64,000 nucleotides of DNA from Euptelea pleiosperma (GCA_035048495.1 CM068553.1:12102020-12166019), one strand, 5' to 3'. Shown: positions 32,835 to 44,270, counted from the stretch's first letter. Notes: generated by a model from the letters alone, not told the origin. Numbers and translations are program-made.

Positions 32835-33100
32835 CTCTTTTTTTGGTAGTTGAGAATTGAGTTACAACTGGGGCACCATCCTGAAGATGGTCCTACCTAA
32901 CGAGTCTTCTGAGATAATTTGTTTGATTTAATGAGGATGCGTTCCAATCCAAATTCTCTTCGTTGGAAGCTCGTGACCCATTCGGGCGAGTTCATTTGCC
33001 AACATATACCCTTGCCTGTATTTGTGAGTTGCTGTCCATGTTATGTTCGACTCCAGGAGTTTACCTCTGATGTCTCTAATGAGGTTCCAAAGTTTCCATG
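32835..33100 (-). pseudogene. LINE RNase H relic
   Basis: On the minus strand the frame reads WKLWNLIRDIRGKLLESNIT, then HKYRQGYMLANELARMGHEL, which fits the C-terminal RNase H region of plant LINEs. A stop follows shortly after. A T-rich tract at 32840 may be its poly-A tail. A GGGCTT hexamer run (33098-33130) lies at its upstream end. Confidence 0.65.
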
Positions 33101-33133
33101 GGCTTGGGCTTGGGCTTGGGCTTGGGTTTGGGT
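33098..33133 (+). repeat. GGGCTT hexamer run
   Basis: Four to five units of GGGCTT are followed by GGGTTTGGG. The spacing of G triplets meets the usual pattern for an intramolecular G-quadruplex. It resembles but is not the plant telomere repeat (TTTAGGG). Confidence 0.8.
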
Positions 33134-33203
33134 TCTCTCTTTAAATAGTAGATTAGATTTTCAACGCAAAACTATATTAAAAACCACTATATTTATTGTT
33201 CTT

Positions 33204-33391
33204 TTTTTTTTCGTAATCAGTACCGGAAAGAAGGGAGCAACAAAAAGGAAAAGATCCACTCAATCCCGGGTTGCTCCACGCTCCCTATCCACAAGGGATG
33301 GGAGCCAGGATGGTACAATCTGAAAACCAAACTGAAGGGCCCATGAAATTTGAGGCCCGTCTAGCTAAAGTATGAGCCACCCTATTGGCTT
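33204..33391 (-). mobile_element. 5'-truncated LINE with 12-bp target duplication
   Basis: TTTATTGTTCTT occurs on both sides (33192-33203 and 33392-33403). A T run at the left marks the minus-strand poly-A tail. The minus-strand frame ANRVAHTLARRASNFMGPSV matches the last residues of plant LINE RNase H domains, followed by a stop. Only the 3' end was inserted, as is typical of incomplete target-primed reverse transcription. Confidence 0.8.
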
Positions 33392-33560
33392 TTTATTGTT
33401 CTTCAATTTACTTTTGAACATCGAAATCGGATTATACTCCAATGTTCCCCGTAACATTATTTTGTTGTATCGGATTGCTAATTATAGTATATAACCTTGT
33501 GAACATTGCTTTCCAATACTACTGTATATAGACTGGAGCAGGTGAGCCATTCTATGTTGC

Positions 33561-33930
33561 AGACTTTTGTATCAAAATTTTGTAGCATAAGCCCCTCAAA
33601 TTGCCACGTACGTAGTAGTACACTCTTTAGGGCCCACTGTCCCCTGAATGTTTGGCCCACACCTTGGTGGCCCTACACACCAAAAACAAGCGTGATTGGT
33701 GATTTTTAGCCATAGGATTCAAGCCCTTTTTCATCATGGGTTTCATGAACTGGCCCATGGATTGGTTCCAAGCCCATGCTGAAAAAGTGCTCAAATCCAA
33801 TGACTAGAGATCACCAATCACACTGATTTTTGGTGTGTGACCAAGGTGTGGCCAAACAATCCGGGGGCCAGAAGTGGACCCGTGGCAATTTGAGGGACAT
33901 TTCTGCCTCAAAATTTTGATACAGAAGTCT
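33561..33930. mobile_element. Foldback MITE, TATCAAAATTTT subfamily, copy 2
   Basis: AGACTTTTGTATCAAAATTT at the left pairs with AAAATTTTGATACAGAAGTCT at the right. The interior (GGCCCACACCTTGGTGGCC, CCAAGCCCATG) matches the copy at 5217-5606. It is non-coding. Confidence 0.7.
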
Positions 33931-33935
33931 TGAGG

Positions 33936-34225
33936 AACCACTAACCTTATGATGCTTGGCCCATCCCTTGGAGGACCTACACACCAAAATTAGCCTGATT
34001 GGTGATTTCTACCCATTGAATTTGAATATTTTTCATCATGGTCTTCTTGAACAAGCCTATAATGGATGAGTTCTAATCTCATTAAAAAAAAAAACCTCAT
34101 ATCCAGCGGTTAGAAATCACCAATCACACTGATTTTTGGTGTGTAGGTCCACAAAGGGATCGGGTAAGCATTCATAGGGTCAATGGGCTTGAAAGAGTCC
34201 CACATCTCCTAGTTTGCCACATGTC
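33936..34225. mobile_element. Foldback MITE-family copy, partial ends
   Basis: ATGCTTGGCCCATCCCTTGG at the left roughly mirrors GATCGGGTAAGCATTCATAG at the right. The ATTAGCCTGATTGGTGATTT core and its inverse are present. It sits directly against the preceding copy. Confidence 0.5.
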
Positions 34226-34239
34226 TCTATGGACAGCAG

Positions 34240-34540
34240 TGGCCGCAGTATAAGCCACATGGCACGCTTTTAGAGACCACTGACCGCTCTAGGCGTTGGA
34301 TTGGAATTGTTTTAACCGTGTGAAATTTGAGCATTATAGACCATTATTTGAGGTACAAAGATCCATAGGCTTAAAATCACAAATCAAGCTGATTTTTTGT
34401 TTGTAACTCCATATAGGGATTGGAAAAACAACCATACGGCCAGAGTCCTCTAAGCGTATGCCACGTGGCTTCTATTGCACCCTATCAAGTCCTGTCATCA
34501 AAGTCTTACTCCACTAAGAGTGTGCTACGTGGCTCGTATT
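34240..34540. mobile_element. G-box MITE copy, left end lost
   Basis: GCCACGTGGC is present at the right and the related GCCACATGGC at the left. The right end keeps GTCATCAAAGTCTTACTCC, like the copy at 3456-3821, but the matching left end is missing. The ACCGTATGG block on the left is also damaged by a small deletion. Confidence 0.6.
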
Positions 34541-34681
34541 TTGCGTTGTGACACAAGTTTTACTCAACAACCGTTGATAGAACGTACGGACAACAGGATC
34601 AAACGAATCTGAATAGAGTCCCAAGGCATGACACAGACAGACTATTATTTAAAGTTCTAGAGGAGGACGCTTACTCCTTTC

Positions 34682-35065
34682 GAGTAAAACTTGTCTGACC
34701 AGTGACAGTCAGGGAACCCCTGACTGCGCACAATATGAGCCACGTCGCATATGTTTTTGAAGATGCTGACCGTATGGATGTTTGGCCAATCCCTAGGTGG
34801 ACCTAAACAACTAAAAATCAGTCTGATTAGTGATTTAAAACCTTTCGATATTGTACCCCAAATAACGCTCAAATTCCCAAGGTTAAAAATCAACCCACGA
34901 AAATGACTCCAATCCAATGCTTGGAAATCACTAATCAGGTTGATTTTGATTTGGAGGACTACCTAGGGATTGGACAAACATCCATCCAGTCAATGTCCTC
35001 TAAAATATGCCACGTGGTTCATAAGGGGGCGAAGGTCAATGACCGTCGGTCAGGCAAGTTTTACT
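34682..35065. mobile_element. G-box MITE with 9-base flanking repeat
   Basis: The left end GAGTAAAACTTGTCTGACC and the right end GGTCAGGCAAGTTTTACTC are inverted copies. ACTCCTTTC occurs immediately left (34673-34681) and again at the right boundary. Because ACTC is also part of the right terminal repeat, the exact right edge is ambiguous by four bases. CCACGTGG is intact at the right and CCACGTCG at the left. Confidence 0.7.
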
Positions 35066-35069
35066 CCTT

Positions 35070-35810
35070 TCTCTAGACCGTTCCGTAATCCTCAGGATCC
35101 ACGTAAACTACTTCGTTTGACAATCTAACGGTTTGAACCCTAGGGAGAACATTGTCCTCAGGATGATAGCATCATTTTCCTTAGTGACGCTCTCATCAGA
35201 ACGACAAGTCCTCATCTAACCTCTGACATGTGGACAGCTGGATATGGGTCACAACACAAACGAACCCTTTGAGATTCACATTACACGAATCTCGAAGAAA
35301 ATCCAACTGTCTAGACATTAAGGGAACATTTTCCTGAGGCCCACAGCATCATTTTCAAAGTACCACGTGGCAAACCATTTAACCCGATCCCATGAATGCT
35401 GATTTGTAGCCATTCGATTTGATAATTCTGACTCGGTCAACTGAGGGGTTTTTATTAATATTTAGGATTCATCGGGGGCTGTTCTTAAAAAAAAAAAAGG
35501 TTTAGACTTTACCATGGTTGAAGTGTAAAAGTAGAGTGCTAAAAGGATAAAAAGGAGGGAGGGGGCATCAATTAATGTGGGCTGACACGCGTAAGGAATT
35601 TGGGACTGTGCGCAGTACCTGAAAATCTGGGGCTGATGTGGTCCCTTCCGCTACGGCAAAGCGTATCCCCCTTTCTTCGGATTTTCCCGGTTAATTCTCG
35701 TCCGTCGTTTCAAACGCACACACTTTCGAACTTCTGCGTCATCAATTACGCGGGAAAACGTTTCCTTCCTTCTCTATCTCCGCCACCTATTACTATTACT
35801 ATCATCCCTA
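35070..35810. other. Spacer between MITE clusters
   Basis: I recognise no gene or terminal repeats here. The open frame at 35600-35815 has no recognisable motif and no splice partners that I can defend. Confidence 0.45.
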
Positions 35811-35814
35811 AGTA

Positions 35815-36115
35815 GGAAGATAATCCAACGGTGTAGATACTAGGGAACATGCGTCACATTATCCCTAGTTGGACCTGCGAACCAAAAATCATCCTGAATA
35901 GTGATTGCACCACAAATAATGCTCGAAATCCCACCGTTAAAAATAAACCATGAAAAAAATTCTAAGCCAACTGTTAGAAATCACTAATAAAGATTAATTT
36001 TGATATGTAGATCCACCTAGGGATGGGCCAAACACCATCCGGTCAGTGGCCTATAAGAGTTTACCATGTCTCATACTATGGTCCTTCGTCAAAGTTCTAC
36101 TCGGTGAACTGAGAT
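35815..36115. mobile_element. G-box MITE-family copy, box lost
   Basis: ATCCCTAGTTGGACCTGC mirrors ATCCACCTAGGGATGGGCC, with the ATCAT/ACTAAT core between them. The boundary boxes have changed to TTACCATGT. The ends are not definable. Confidence 0.5.
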
Positions 36116-36124
36116 CGAGTACAT

Positions 36125-36425
36125 TTTTGCTCACGGATACCCGTAGCACGTGGAACATTCTTACAGACCACTAATAGATAGATGTTTGGCCCATCCCTAC
36201 ATGAACCCGCAGACCAAATATTAGCTTGATTTGTGATTTACAACCGTTGGATTTGAGTCTTTTTCGTGGGTGATTCTCAACCGTAGATTCAAACATCATT
36301 TGCGATAATCAGATCCAACGGTTAGAATCACTAATCAGGCCGATTTTTGGTCTGTAGTTCCACCTATAGATTGGTGGTCTCTAAGAACGTCCACGTGGCT
36401 CATATGGTAGTCCGTGAGCAAAATA
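36125..36425. mobile_element. G-box MITE, GCTCACGG-ended variant
   Basis: TTTTTGCTCACGGATACC at the left pairs with GGTAGTCCGTGAGCAAAAT at the right. CACGTGG is present near both ends, and the core repeats (ACCAAATATTAGCTTGATT and its inverse) fit the family. No clean target duplication is visible. Confidence 0.65.
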
Positions 36426-36999
36426 GACTTAGCTGGAATCGAACCCGTGACCCCACGTCGCAATCCTAACTTATCCAGTACGTATATTAACACACAAATG
36501 TAACTCAGAATTGGGGCCTGTTTGGTTGCCTTTTTTGGGAAATATTATTAAGATGTTTTTTCTTTTCATTATTTAAAAAATAAAAATATCTTGGTCAAAG
36601 TCAAATACTGAACTCAAGCATTTTTATATAATTTAAGCAACTTGGGCTTGTTTGGGAGAGTTTCTATGTTTTGCAGTGTTTCCAAGAACAAATGCATTAA
36701 TTAGTTCATTAGATGTAAAGCTGTGGGTTTAAAAATCCTGTTTGGCGTAGAGTTTTGTGCAGTAAAATGTAAAAAAACTGTGTTTGGGTGTTAATAAAAA
36801 ATTCTGATTTAAGTTGAAAAAAGATGGCATGCGAGTAAATCAGACAACTGGGTTTGTGCCACGTGTCATAAATTTCTTATTGGGTGTCGTGGAGAAGAAA
36901 GAAAATAGGGGTGGGTCCCGTATAATTTTCTTTTAGGGATAGAAAAGGTCCACTTTCCAAGATGGTTGTTTTTGATCTTCCGTCTTTGCACCACGCTTC

Positions 37000-37440
37000 T
37001 GCTTCTTTCCTTGATTATCTCTCTAACTTAGCTGTCTTCAAAGAAACCCTCGAGTTTGAAAAAAAAAGCTCTGTTCAAAGAACAGAAAGATAACCGGACA
37101 AAAATATGTGTGGTTGATGTTATCGACCGTTGGATGCGACAGATTCATGGTCCACTAGGCAACAGCTGCAGGTGGATCGAGGATGTCTTGAATCCAATGG
37201 TCAATGCCTCCAATCGTGTACTTTTTTTGTCCGGTTATGTGGGGTAGCATTTTCCTATTTCTTTTGTTTTTTCCTCTAAGACAAATGAAAGAAGTTTGTT
37301 TGAGCAACATTTTTCAAAAGGACCAGGCTCAAGGGACTCGCCTTTTCACTCGTGCTCTTGAAGCCAGAACCCTTTTAAAAAAAATAAATATAGGAGATAA
37401 AATGAGAGGAAGAAGATAATTAGGGTTTTAAAGGGAAGGG
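37000..37440 (+). other. Coding-like fragment of unknown origin
   Basis: One frame gives FDLPSLHHASASFLDYLSNL then AVFKETLEFE near 36.97-37.06 kb. Another frame continues with KDNRTKICVVDVIDRWMRQI. The amino-acid texture looks coding, but I recognise no family and see no defensible splice structure. It may be a captured or decayed exon. Confidence 0.25.
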
Positions 37441-37444
37441 GTGT

Positions 37445-38835
37445 TTCGCTTTAAATCCAAAATCCATGACCCGACTCGAATACCCATGAATTGACCCAAT
37501 TACCCAAGATCTAATCTAAAATATGAAAAAAAAATTAAAAATTAAAAAAAAAAATTTAATATTTTATAATTATCTATAAAGCAAAAGAAAAATCTTTTGT
37601 AAAGACACTTTTAATAGTCAATTTCAAATTTAGAAATCAGCCTGAGCGGTAGTGATTTATGGGCAAAGAAGCAAAATTTTAATTAATTAATATATTTAAT
37701 TTTAAGACCTTTTCGCGAAGACTCGAAGAAAAATACTTAAGTTTACTATTTTAAAATTCAAAAGCTTATCAAAAACCTGCCCTAAGAATAGGGCTGCAAA
37801 AACGAAGATTTCTACAGATAGTTTATGTCCAACAGGTCCGTCCAAAGAGAATTTCGAGTTGATTCCACTTAAGTTAGAAAGATAAGTCATCAAGCTTTCG
37901 ACTTTCATGTTTGGAAATGGGCTTGTTTTGGAGCTCCAATAATCAAAAAAACTTGAATTCCTACAAAAATAGGACTACGAAAATTTTGAATATTTAGCGG
38001 GAGGCTTTTTCTCATTAAATTTCGTGGAGATCTTAAAATTAGGGTTTTTAGTACCAAAATATAGCATCAAATAATATCCATGTTGAGAGATCTACTTCAA
38101 CCAATACATCAATATACGCAGCAAAGGCTAAAAATCATAAATCAACATAGATCATTCTCATATTTCCATTCAAATCTCATATATCTAAATACCTTCCGGA
38201 TCTAAAATAAAAGTCTTATTCCATCTCATGTTTATCAAATAATTGAATAAAAATAATTATCATGAAAAGAAATAGAATCTTCTAAGCACTCTTACCCGTA
38301 ATTTGCTTCGCTCAACACACTGTATCTATAATGATAGGCATGAGCTGCTAAGCCCAGTAAGAAAATCAATTTTCCACAGCTCTCATTTACAAATCATGAG
38401 AACCTCTGATGCGTCTAGAGTCTTGCACCCACTGATACCCAAATATGTTTGTTTGAGGTTGTTCGCCATTAAAGTCCTGATGAACTTCCTTAATTACTCT
38501 CTAAAATTATCATGCACGTACATCCAATGCATATACGTATCATTTAAAACATGCATGAATGTAATGTTCTCATGATTATGACATACAATTATGGTATTCT
38601 CATAATCTATTAAGAACATGCTTATAACATAAAGAATCCAACCATAATCAGGTTAAATAATTTTTTAAAACAATCTATTAAACGACATACAATAATCGTA
38701 TACATGTATAGGAATCATTTAAATGAAATACACATACATGAAATCAAAGCAGAGGCCTCTCAATATAGTCTAGTTAAGAAATGAAAAAAAAAAAAGGAAA
38801 GTTGAAAATTAAAGAGATTTTACTCACTCAATTCA
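37445..38835. other. AT-rich intergenic DNA
   Basis: I see no terminal repeats, retroelement peptides or RNA motifs. The open frames here (37702-37908, 38303-38575) have no recognisable similarity. Confidence 0.45.
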
Positions 38836-38837
38836 TC

Positions 38838-38862
38838 CTCTCTCTCTCTCTCTCTCTCTCTC
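38838..38862. repeat. CT microsatellite
   Basis: About 12 CT units run in a row. No gene start could be assigned next to it. Confidence 0.85.
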
Positions 38863-39384
38863 CACCAGCACTACTTTCGACACCAAATGATTTTAGACTG
38901 AAAGTAGGTTCTCACCAAGAAGGATTGGGAGATCTATATAGGGGCGAGGATGCTGGGATGTGGGAGATTGGGACCAATTGTGTTAGGATCCTTGATCCTA
39001 AGGCTTTTGACTCACTTTTAGGGGAATTGGATCTTGCCAATTATAAATCTTGACTATGATCTTACAATTTTTATCAGAAAAGAAATTAACTAACCTAAAT
39101 TTTGGAGCAAGGCTGTTTTCTAGCATTCCTCGTACTTATGTCCAAATTTTCTTTTTAGAGTAGCCAACAATGGAGATTCCAATATTAAATGACGGTCACT
39201 GGTATTAAAAAATGTTTGAAGCTTTCATAACTTTTCTATTTTGTTTCATTCTAATTTCGCTAGCGGCCTCTCCAGTTGAAGAAGAGGATGCTAATGGCTG
39301 CAAGTACTAAATACACGCTCTTGTAAATCTTTTTTCTTTATTAAATGATATCAAATAGGGGTCTGCCTTGGGGTGTTGAAGGTT

Positions 39385-39640
39385 CGGTTCCTACCATAAT
39401 CAAAATTGTCAGTTCTTATCGGTTCTGGTTAATCAGAACTGATTGTTTGGTTCCAATCAGTTCTGATTCTGGGTACATCAATTAAAATCTTGAGAATATG
39501 ACAATTTTAACACTATATTTATATATCGGTTCCGGTTTTTATTGGATCGGTTCTAATATCAAAGTACACAAAATCAGAACTATTATTATTAGTTCGATTC
39601 CAATTCCAGAACTTATTCCAATTCCAGAACACTATATTTG
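39385..39640. repeat. Dispersed GGTTC-rich repeat, copy 2
   Basis: It matches the repeat at 4825-5170: GATTGTTTGGTTCC, then ATATGACAATTTTAACAC, then a GGTTCCGGTTTTTATTGG block. It is in the same orientation, with no terminal repeats. Confidence 0.6.
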
Positions 39641-39758
39641 TGAAATGCGAGCAAGCAACACTTAATGGAGTTACATATATGCAACCCCACATAAGACAAG
39701 AAAGGAATATATATTATGCAGGGCCGCATGTCTACAATTATTAAGAGAGAATTTTTTA

Positions 39759-39911
39759 ATGGGAGGGATTTTTGAAGCATCGATCATGCGCCAATGATCA
39801 CGTGCCACATATACACATGGTTACTTTTTAAAAGCAAAGTCTAAATCATGGGTATATGTGGCGTGTGATCATTGGGCGCACGATCACTTCTTCAAAAATC
39901 CTGCCCCTTCA
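39759..39911. mobile_element. 150-bp palindromic MITE
   Basis: GGATTTTTGAAGCATCGATC at the left mirrors GATCACTTCTTCAAAAATCC at the right. Further in, CAATGATCACGTGCCACATA mirrors TATGTGGCGTGTGATCATTG. Most of the length is hairpin with a short central loop. It contains one CACGTG. Confidence 0.75.
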
Positions 39912-39952
39912 AAAAGTTTCTAAATTATTAAGGGGTTTACAATCTCTTTTTA

Positions 39953-40329
39953 GGGTCAGGATCGGGGGACAACCATTTTGTACAACTATTTTTGGCGGAC
40001 CCACATAGAAGACAAATCAATGGCTGATTTTTGGTGAGGATGATCTCCTCACCATATAGATCACCCCCAAAAAAAAATCAGCCCATTCTGAAATTTCTAA
40101 CCGTATCAATGTGGTTTTCAAGTTACATGGTAAAAATAGACGGTCCATAATTCTTCAACTTCTAAACCAGTCTACGAATATCGGAATGATTTGAATTTTT
40201 GTGAGGATGATCTCCTCACCATAGAGATCATCCTCACCAAAAATCAGCCATTGATTCATCTTCTACCTGGGTCCACCAAATGGTTGTCAAAAATAGTTGT
40301 AAAAAATGGTTGTCCCCCGATCCCGACCC
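39953..40329. mobile_element. Palindromic MITE with perfect 9-bp target duplication
   Basis: CTCTTTTTA flanks both ends exactly (39944-39952, 40330-40338). The terminal repeats are GGGTCAGGATCGGGGGACAA at the left and GGGTCGGGATCGGGGGACAA read back from the right. The interior holds two copies, in opposite orientation, of a GATGATCTCCTCACCATA block. The 9-bp duplication and long terminal repeats fit a Mutator-type MITE of a family distinct from the G-box MITEs. The related element at 41858-42215 shares the GAGGATGATCTCCTCACCAT core. Confidence 0.9.
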
Positions 40330-40640
40330 CTCTTTTTATCCTTGGCAGCTTATGGACATCTGGCTATGATTTAAGAGTCAGAGTGATGAAGTCAATCTTT
40401 GACCAAGTGACCAAAGCGTTATTAGCATCGTCACTATGCAACAAAAGAATTCCCAAAAATAGGGGTTTTGAATTTAATGGGCACAGAGACAACATCTAAA
40501 TATAGCCGTTTGAATTGAAAAAGCCTGAACTAGCTTTGCAGATTTTCCTCATAAACAGTCTTACCTTTTCTGTGAAAATGCACCTAAATTTTACAACGGA
40601 CAAAATCTTTTCTTAATCTACAAGTTATCCTTAAAATGTA

Positions 40641-40956
40641 GGGTATTTTAATAACCCCCCACCCCCAATTTGAAAGTAATTTGTAATACCACCTTATATT
40701 TTCTAACTTTAGGATTATACCCCCCTTGACCTAGTTTAACCATCATTTGACTAATATTAAAATGTAACATGCATCATGGGCCTGTTAATGCCCCTAAGAA
40801 AAGACCATAATATTACAATTGGAATGCTAACGACGTGTGATTCAAGTCCATTTTAACTCAAGTCAACTAGGTCAAGGGGGTAATCTTAAAGTTTTCAAGT
40901 ATAAGGGGGTATTACAAATTACTTTCAAATTTCAGGGGGGTGTTACTAAAATACCC
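40641..40956. mobile_element. GGGTATTTTA-ended MITE with 9-bp target duplication
   Basis: The left end is GGGTATTTTAATAACCCCCC and the right end reads back GGGTATTTTAGTAACACCCC. The flanks TAAAATGTA (40632-40640) and TAAAATGAA (40957-40965) match 8 of 9. Inner inverted blocks include AAAGTAATTTGTAATACC. Partial relatives lie around 41581-41690 and 45000-46000. Confidence 0.8.
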
Positions 40957-41099
40957 TAAAATGAATTTATAAATGGTTTATCACCTTCTTATTTTATCTC
41001 CACATTTCAAGTTATTTCGAATAATTTTGATTTTCTCATCTAAATGATAAGTGTTGGGGACGATACCAACACACCCTTAGGGTTTGTTTGCCATCATAT

Positions 41100-41385
41100 A
41101 GTCACTTTTTAACATGAGTCAATGATACCAATTGTGTTTATGCATGGTTGTTGAGAGGAACATAAGAACATTCAGATACTTGGAGAGTTCTATTCAGGAG
41201 ACTATCATAAGCATCAAGGCCGCTTTCTTTTATTGGGGTAGCAACTCCCTGAAATGAGAGGTACTTTTTTTAGTGACATGGTGTTTATTTTTTATTTCAT
41301 ATTGAGGAGGTAGTTGGATGGGTTTGTTTCGGTGGCTTGGTGGTTTCCATTCCTTGTTTCTTGAGATGATCTCGATCTCCTTATA
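41100..41385 (+). pseudogene. LINE 3'-region relic
   Basis: The frame TFRYLESSIQETIISIKAAF then FYWGSNSLK matches the end region of the LINE at 31.56-31.66 kb (ETLINSKGFLYSWGNRFPK). Only this tail remains. Confidence 0.5.
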
Positions 41386-41391
41386 TGTATA

Positions 41392-41549
41392 CTAGTAGGT
41401 GCCCTGTGCCACGACACTTCTCTACAAAGCGTTTGTCAAAATTGGTTGTGAGTGACTGAGATCCACCGTTCAGTTGGGGATAAGATCTCGGCCCTTCTTT
41501 ATGAAGCCTATAAAGAGGGGGAGACAATTTCCCTGTTTTGTTATATAGA
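41392..41549 (-). mobile_element. Very short Helitron-like element
   Basis: Read on the minus strand it begins TCTATATAACAAAACAGGG and ends in CTAG, with host A and T at the outer edges as Helitrons require. The weak 3' hairpin (GTGTCGTGGCAC) lies about 10 bases before CTAG. It is 158 bp and non-coding, closely related to the repeated units at 50.5-52.05 kb. Helitrons move by rolling-circle replication using a Rep-helicase supplied elsewhere. Confidence 0.65.
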
Positions 41550-41857
41550 TTTTTGACTTGTAAAAAACGAACAAAAACAAACATGAGTCAATGATGTCTA
41601 AATTAAGTCAATGGTGAATTGCAAAAATTTGAAAGTATAGGGGTGTTTCTAATTATTTGTTATTATTAGGGGGTGTTTCAAAACTTTTGTCAAAATGAAA
41701 CTAGAGAATAGAAAGTTAAGACGAGATAATAGGGGTGTCAACAGATAGTCAAAAATTTAAATAATTGGATATTATTCAAAAAAATTAGATATTAAATTCA
41801 GATTCGGATAACTTTTGATATTCGAATACTTTTGATATATATATATATATATATGGG

Positions 41858-42215
41858 TTGAGATAGAATGACTCATGCTATCCTTACTAATAGAATGACT
41901 AATGGACGTGGGGCCCAAATGCAGATGAGTTAAGAGTTGATTTTTGGTGAGGATGATCTCCTCACCATGGAGATCATCCTAACTAAAAATCAGCAATTTT
42001 TAAAACTTCTAATCCTATCAAATTTGGACTTAAATTTAACAGTGAAATTGGATGGTCAAAAAATTTTCAACTTGCAATCCACTTTTCATAGTACTACAAA
42101 TGTTGGAATGGGCTGATTTTTTTGTAAGGTTGATATCCATGTTGAGAAGAATATCATCACAAAAAATTAGCTCTTAACTCATCGGCACATGGGCCCTACA
42201 TCCATTAGTCATTAT
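41858..42215. mobile_element. Palindromic MITE, ATGACTAATGGA ends
   Basis: AATGACTAATGGACGTGGGG at the left mirrors CCCTACATCCATTAGTCATT at the right. TGAGTTAAGAGTTGATTTTT pairs with AAAAATTAGCTCTTAACTCA. The centre contains the GAGGATGATCTCCTCACCAT block also found in the element at 39953-40329. Flanking duplication is unclear. Confidence 0.65.
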
Positions 42216-42689
42216 ATTATGTATGTCAACATAGCACCTTATGGAATACCATAAGGTTACCCTTATTGAATATTATTCGAATCCAATTTACTTATGGTAC
42301 TCCTCCTTAAGTTTATTGGATTTGATTTTGATTATTGATTAAGACGGATTTCTAAATGAATTCGGATATCGGGTATTTTTTTCAGATTGAGATTCGAATA
42401 TGCTTATATTTGATTTGAATAATATCCGTTGACAGCCCTACAAAGAAGTTATATTATCCCTTTACAACATCAAAAGAAATCTAATAGATTGATTGGTTGT
42501 GGTATGTACAAAGACAATCTCCTGGATGATAAAAATCAGATTGTTATCATCGTTGATCATGTTGACTTTTGGTACGCAGGAATGGTTGATTGTATGCAGG
42601 TCACTAATAGGTGAGTCCTTTTTTAAGCTTTTGTGGTGGGGCCACCCATTTAAAAAAAAAAAAAAATGCCTGCCATGCCATCCTCTCCG

Positions 42690-42850
42690 GGCAAGAAAGA
42701 ATTTGATGTCCACTCGATATCCACCCTTCAAAAGTGCCACTTGGCATGTTCATTGGGCCCACCAAACTATGTATGTTTGGCACACTTTTGGTGGACCTAC
42801 ATATCAAAATTAGCCTGATTGGTGATTCCTAATTGCTAGATTCATGCATT
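42690..42850. mobile_element. Half copy of a foldback MITE
   Basis: GGGCCCACCAAACTATGTATG then TTTTGGTGGACCTACATA and ATTAGCCTGATTGGTGATTC are family blocks in order. The second, inverted half is missing. Confidence 0.5.
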
Positions 42851-42964
42851 TGAATAATTAAAAAGACAGAGAGATCTAGAAATGGCAACCTTTGCTTGGG
42901 CTATCTATCTATAGACACTATTACAAAGTCAAAATTGGAGTTGGCGATGATGTGGGCTTCAGAC

Positions 42965-43280
42965 ATTGAGGGCAGAACTTTGGTGATGGGGTCCATTATC
43001 AACTTTGATGATGGACGAGGTGCAGTCTTAAAGATTATTGACTGAATTGATGTTTGGCCCATCCCTAGGTAGACCTACCCACCAACAATCAGCCTCATAA
43101 GTGATTTCTGACCTTTTGATTTGAGTACCCTAATAAATCCACCGACTAATCAGGGTGAATTTTGGAATGTAAGTCTATATAGGTATGGACCAAACATTCA
43201 TAACATCAGTCATCTCCGAAAGTGTGACACATGGCTCATACTGTGGTCCGTCGTCAACATTGATGAGACCCGACAATCAC
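42965..43280. mobile_element. G-box MITE-family copy, diverged
   Basis: AACTTTGATGATGGACGAGG at the left partly mirrors CCGTCGTCAACATTGATG at the right. GATGTTTGGCCCATCCCTAG and its inverse are present. The terminal box reads CACATGG. Confidence 0.5.
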
Positions 43281-43377
43281 TCATGTGCAATGCATGTCCC
43301 GCCCCTAGTTGTTTTAATAGAGTTGCATGGCAATTAGCATTGTGAATATGATTCAACTTGGTAAAAGGCATAGATGA

Positions 43378-43647
43378 TGCCTTAAAACAGTCATTATAAT
43401 GAAAACAACGTCCGATGTAATGGTAATGCTCCAACCCCATTACATTATTTTCCATTATAATTATTTTTTTTTAATTGAAAATGAGATAATTATTAAAACG
43501 ACAGTTATTTTTGAAAATTAATAAAGTATTAACATCTTACTAATATTCTGGCCTTTTTATCGAGACTTGACTGATGTGACCCGTTATAACGGTTATAATG
43601 GTAACGTTACGGGACTGTTATACTGTTACAATGGACCATTTAAAACT
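43378..43647. mobile_element. TAACGG-family element, diverged
   Basis: GCCTTAAAACAGTCATTATA at the left and ACTGTTACAATGGACCATTT at the right resemble the family ends, and CCGTTATAACGG occurs inside. The target duplication is not evident. Confidence 0.45.
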
Positions 43648-44270
43648 TTAATTTTAAGTGAAGCCAAGTTAAAGAAAATAGGTAAAAAATAAAAAAGAGG
43701 TGTAAATCTTCGCGTAAAAGTGAATATGGAAGTAAAAAAAATTCACTTTTATGGTTAGAAGGTATAATCACCAACATCTCCTATGAAAATTACAAAAAAT
43801 ATTCTTAGAAATTTTTTTTGCAAAACAGTGAAACTCGATGCTAACACCCCCAAAACAACTACAAAGCGAAGAATTACTGGAGTTTTGCCTCCTAGCAAAA
43901 ATTCAATTGCAACAAGATCGAAAAATAATCTTCTTGATTGCTTATCAAAAAGATTAAATTTTTGAATTTGTGTTATTCCACAGGTTCAAAACAAATTTTT
44001 TTTTTTAAATTTGTGTATCAAGATTCCAACTACACAAATTTAAAAAATAAAATAAAAAATCAATGGCTTGAACATATGGGACGATGCACTAAAATGTCAT
44101 TTTAACACCACCCAAAAGTTAATCAAGATCATTCGACATCAATCCCAATCTTTATTTATTTATTTTTATTTTTTCCTACATTGCTTAAGAATGTATGCAT
44201 AGCATATTAATCCTTAACCGTCCAAATTTCATATCTGTTCGCTTATAAAAAATAATAACTACGAGTGAAT

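Noticed and set aside
36420..36470. Reverse-strand tRNA-like B box (GGGTTCGATTCC)
   Set aside because: There is no A box at tRNA spacing and no stem structure. It is at most a retroposon remnant.
37056..37247. Possible exon of a named protein family
   Set aside because: The texture is coding-like, but I could not recognise a family or find consistent splice sites, so no name is given.
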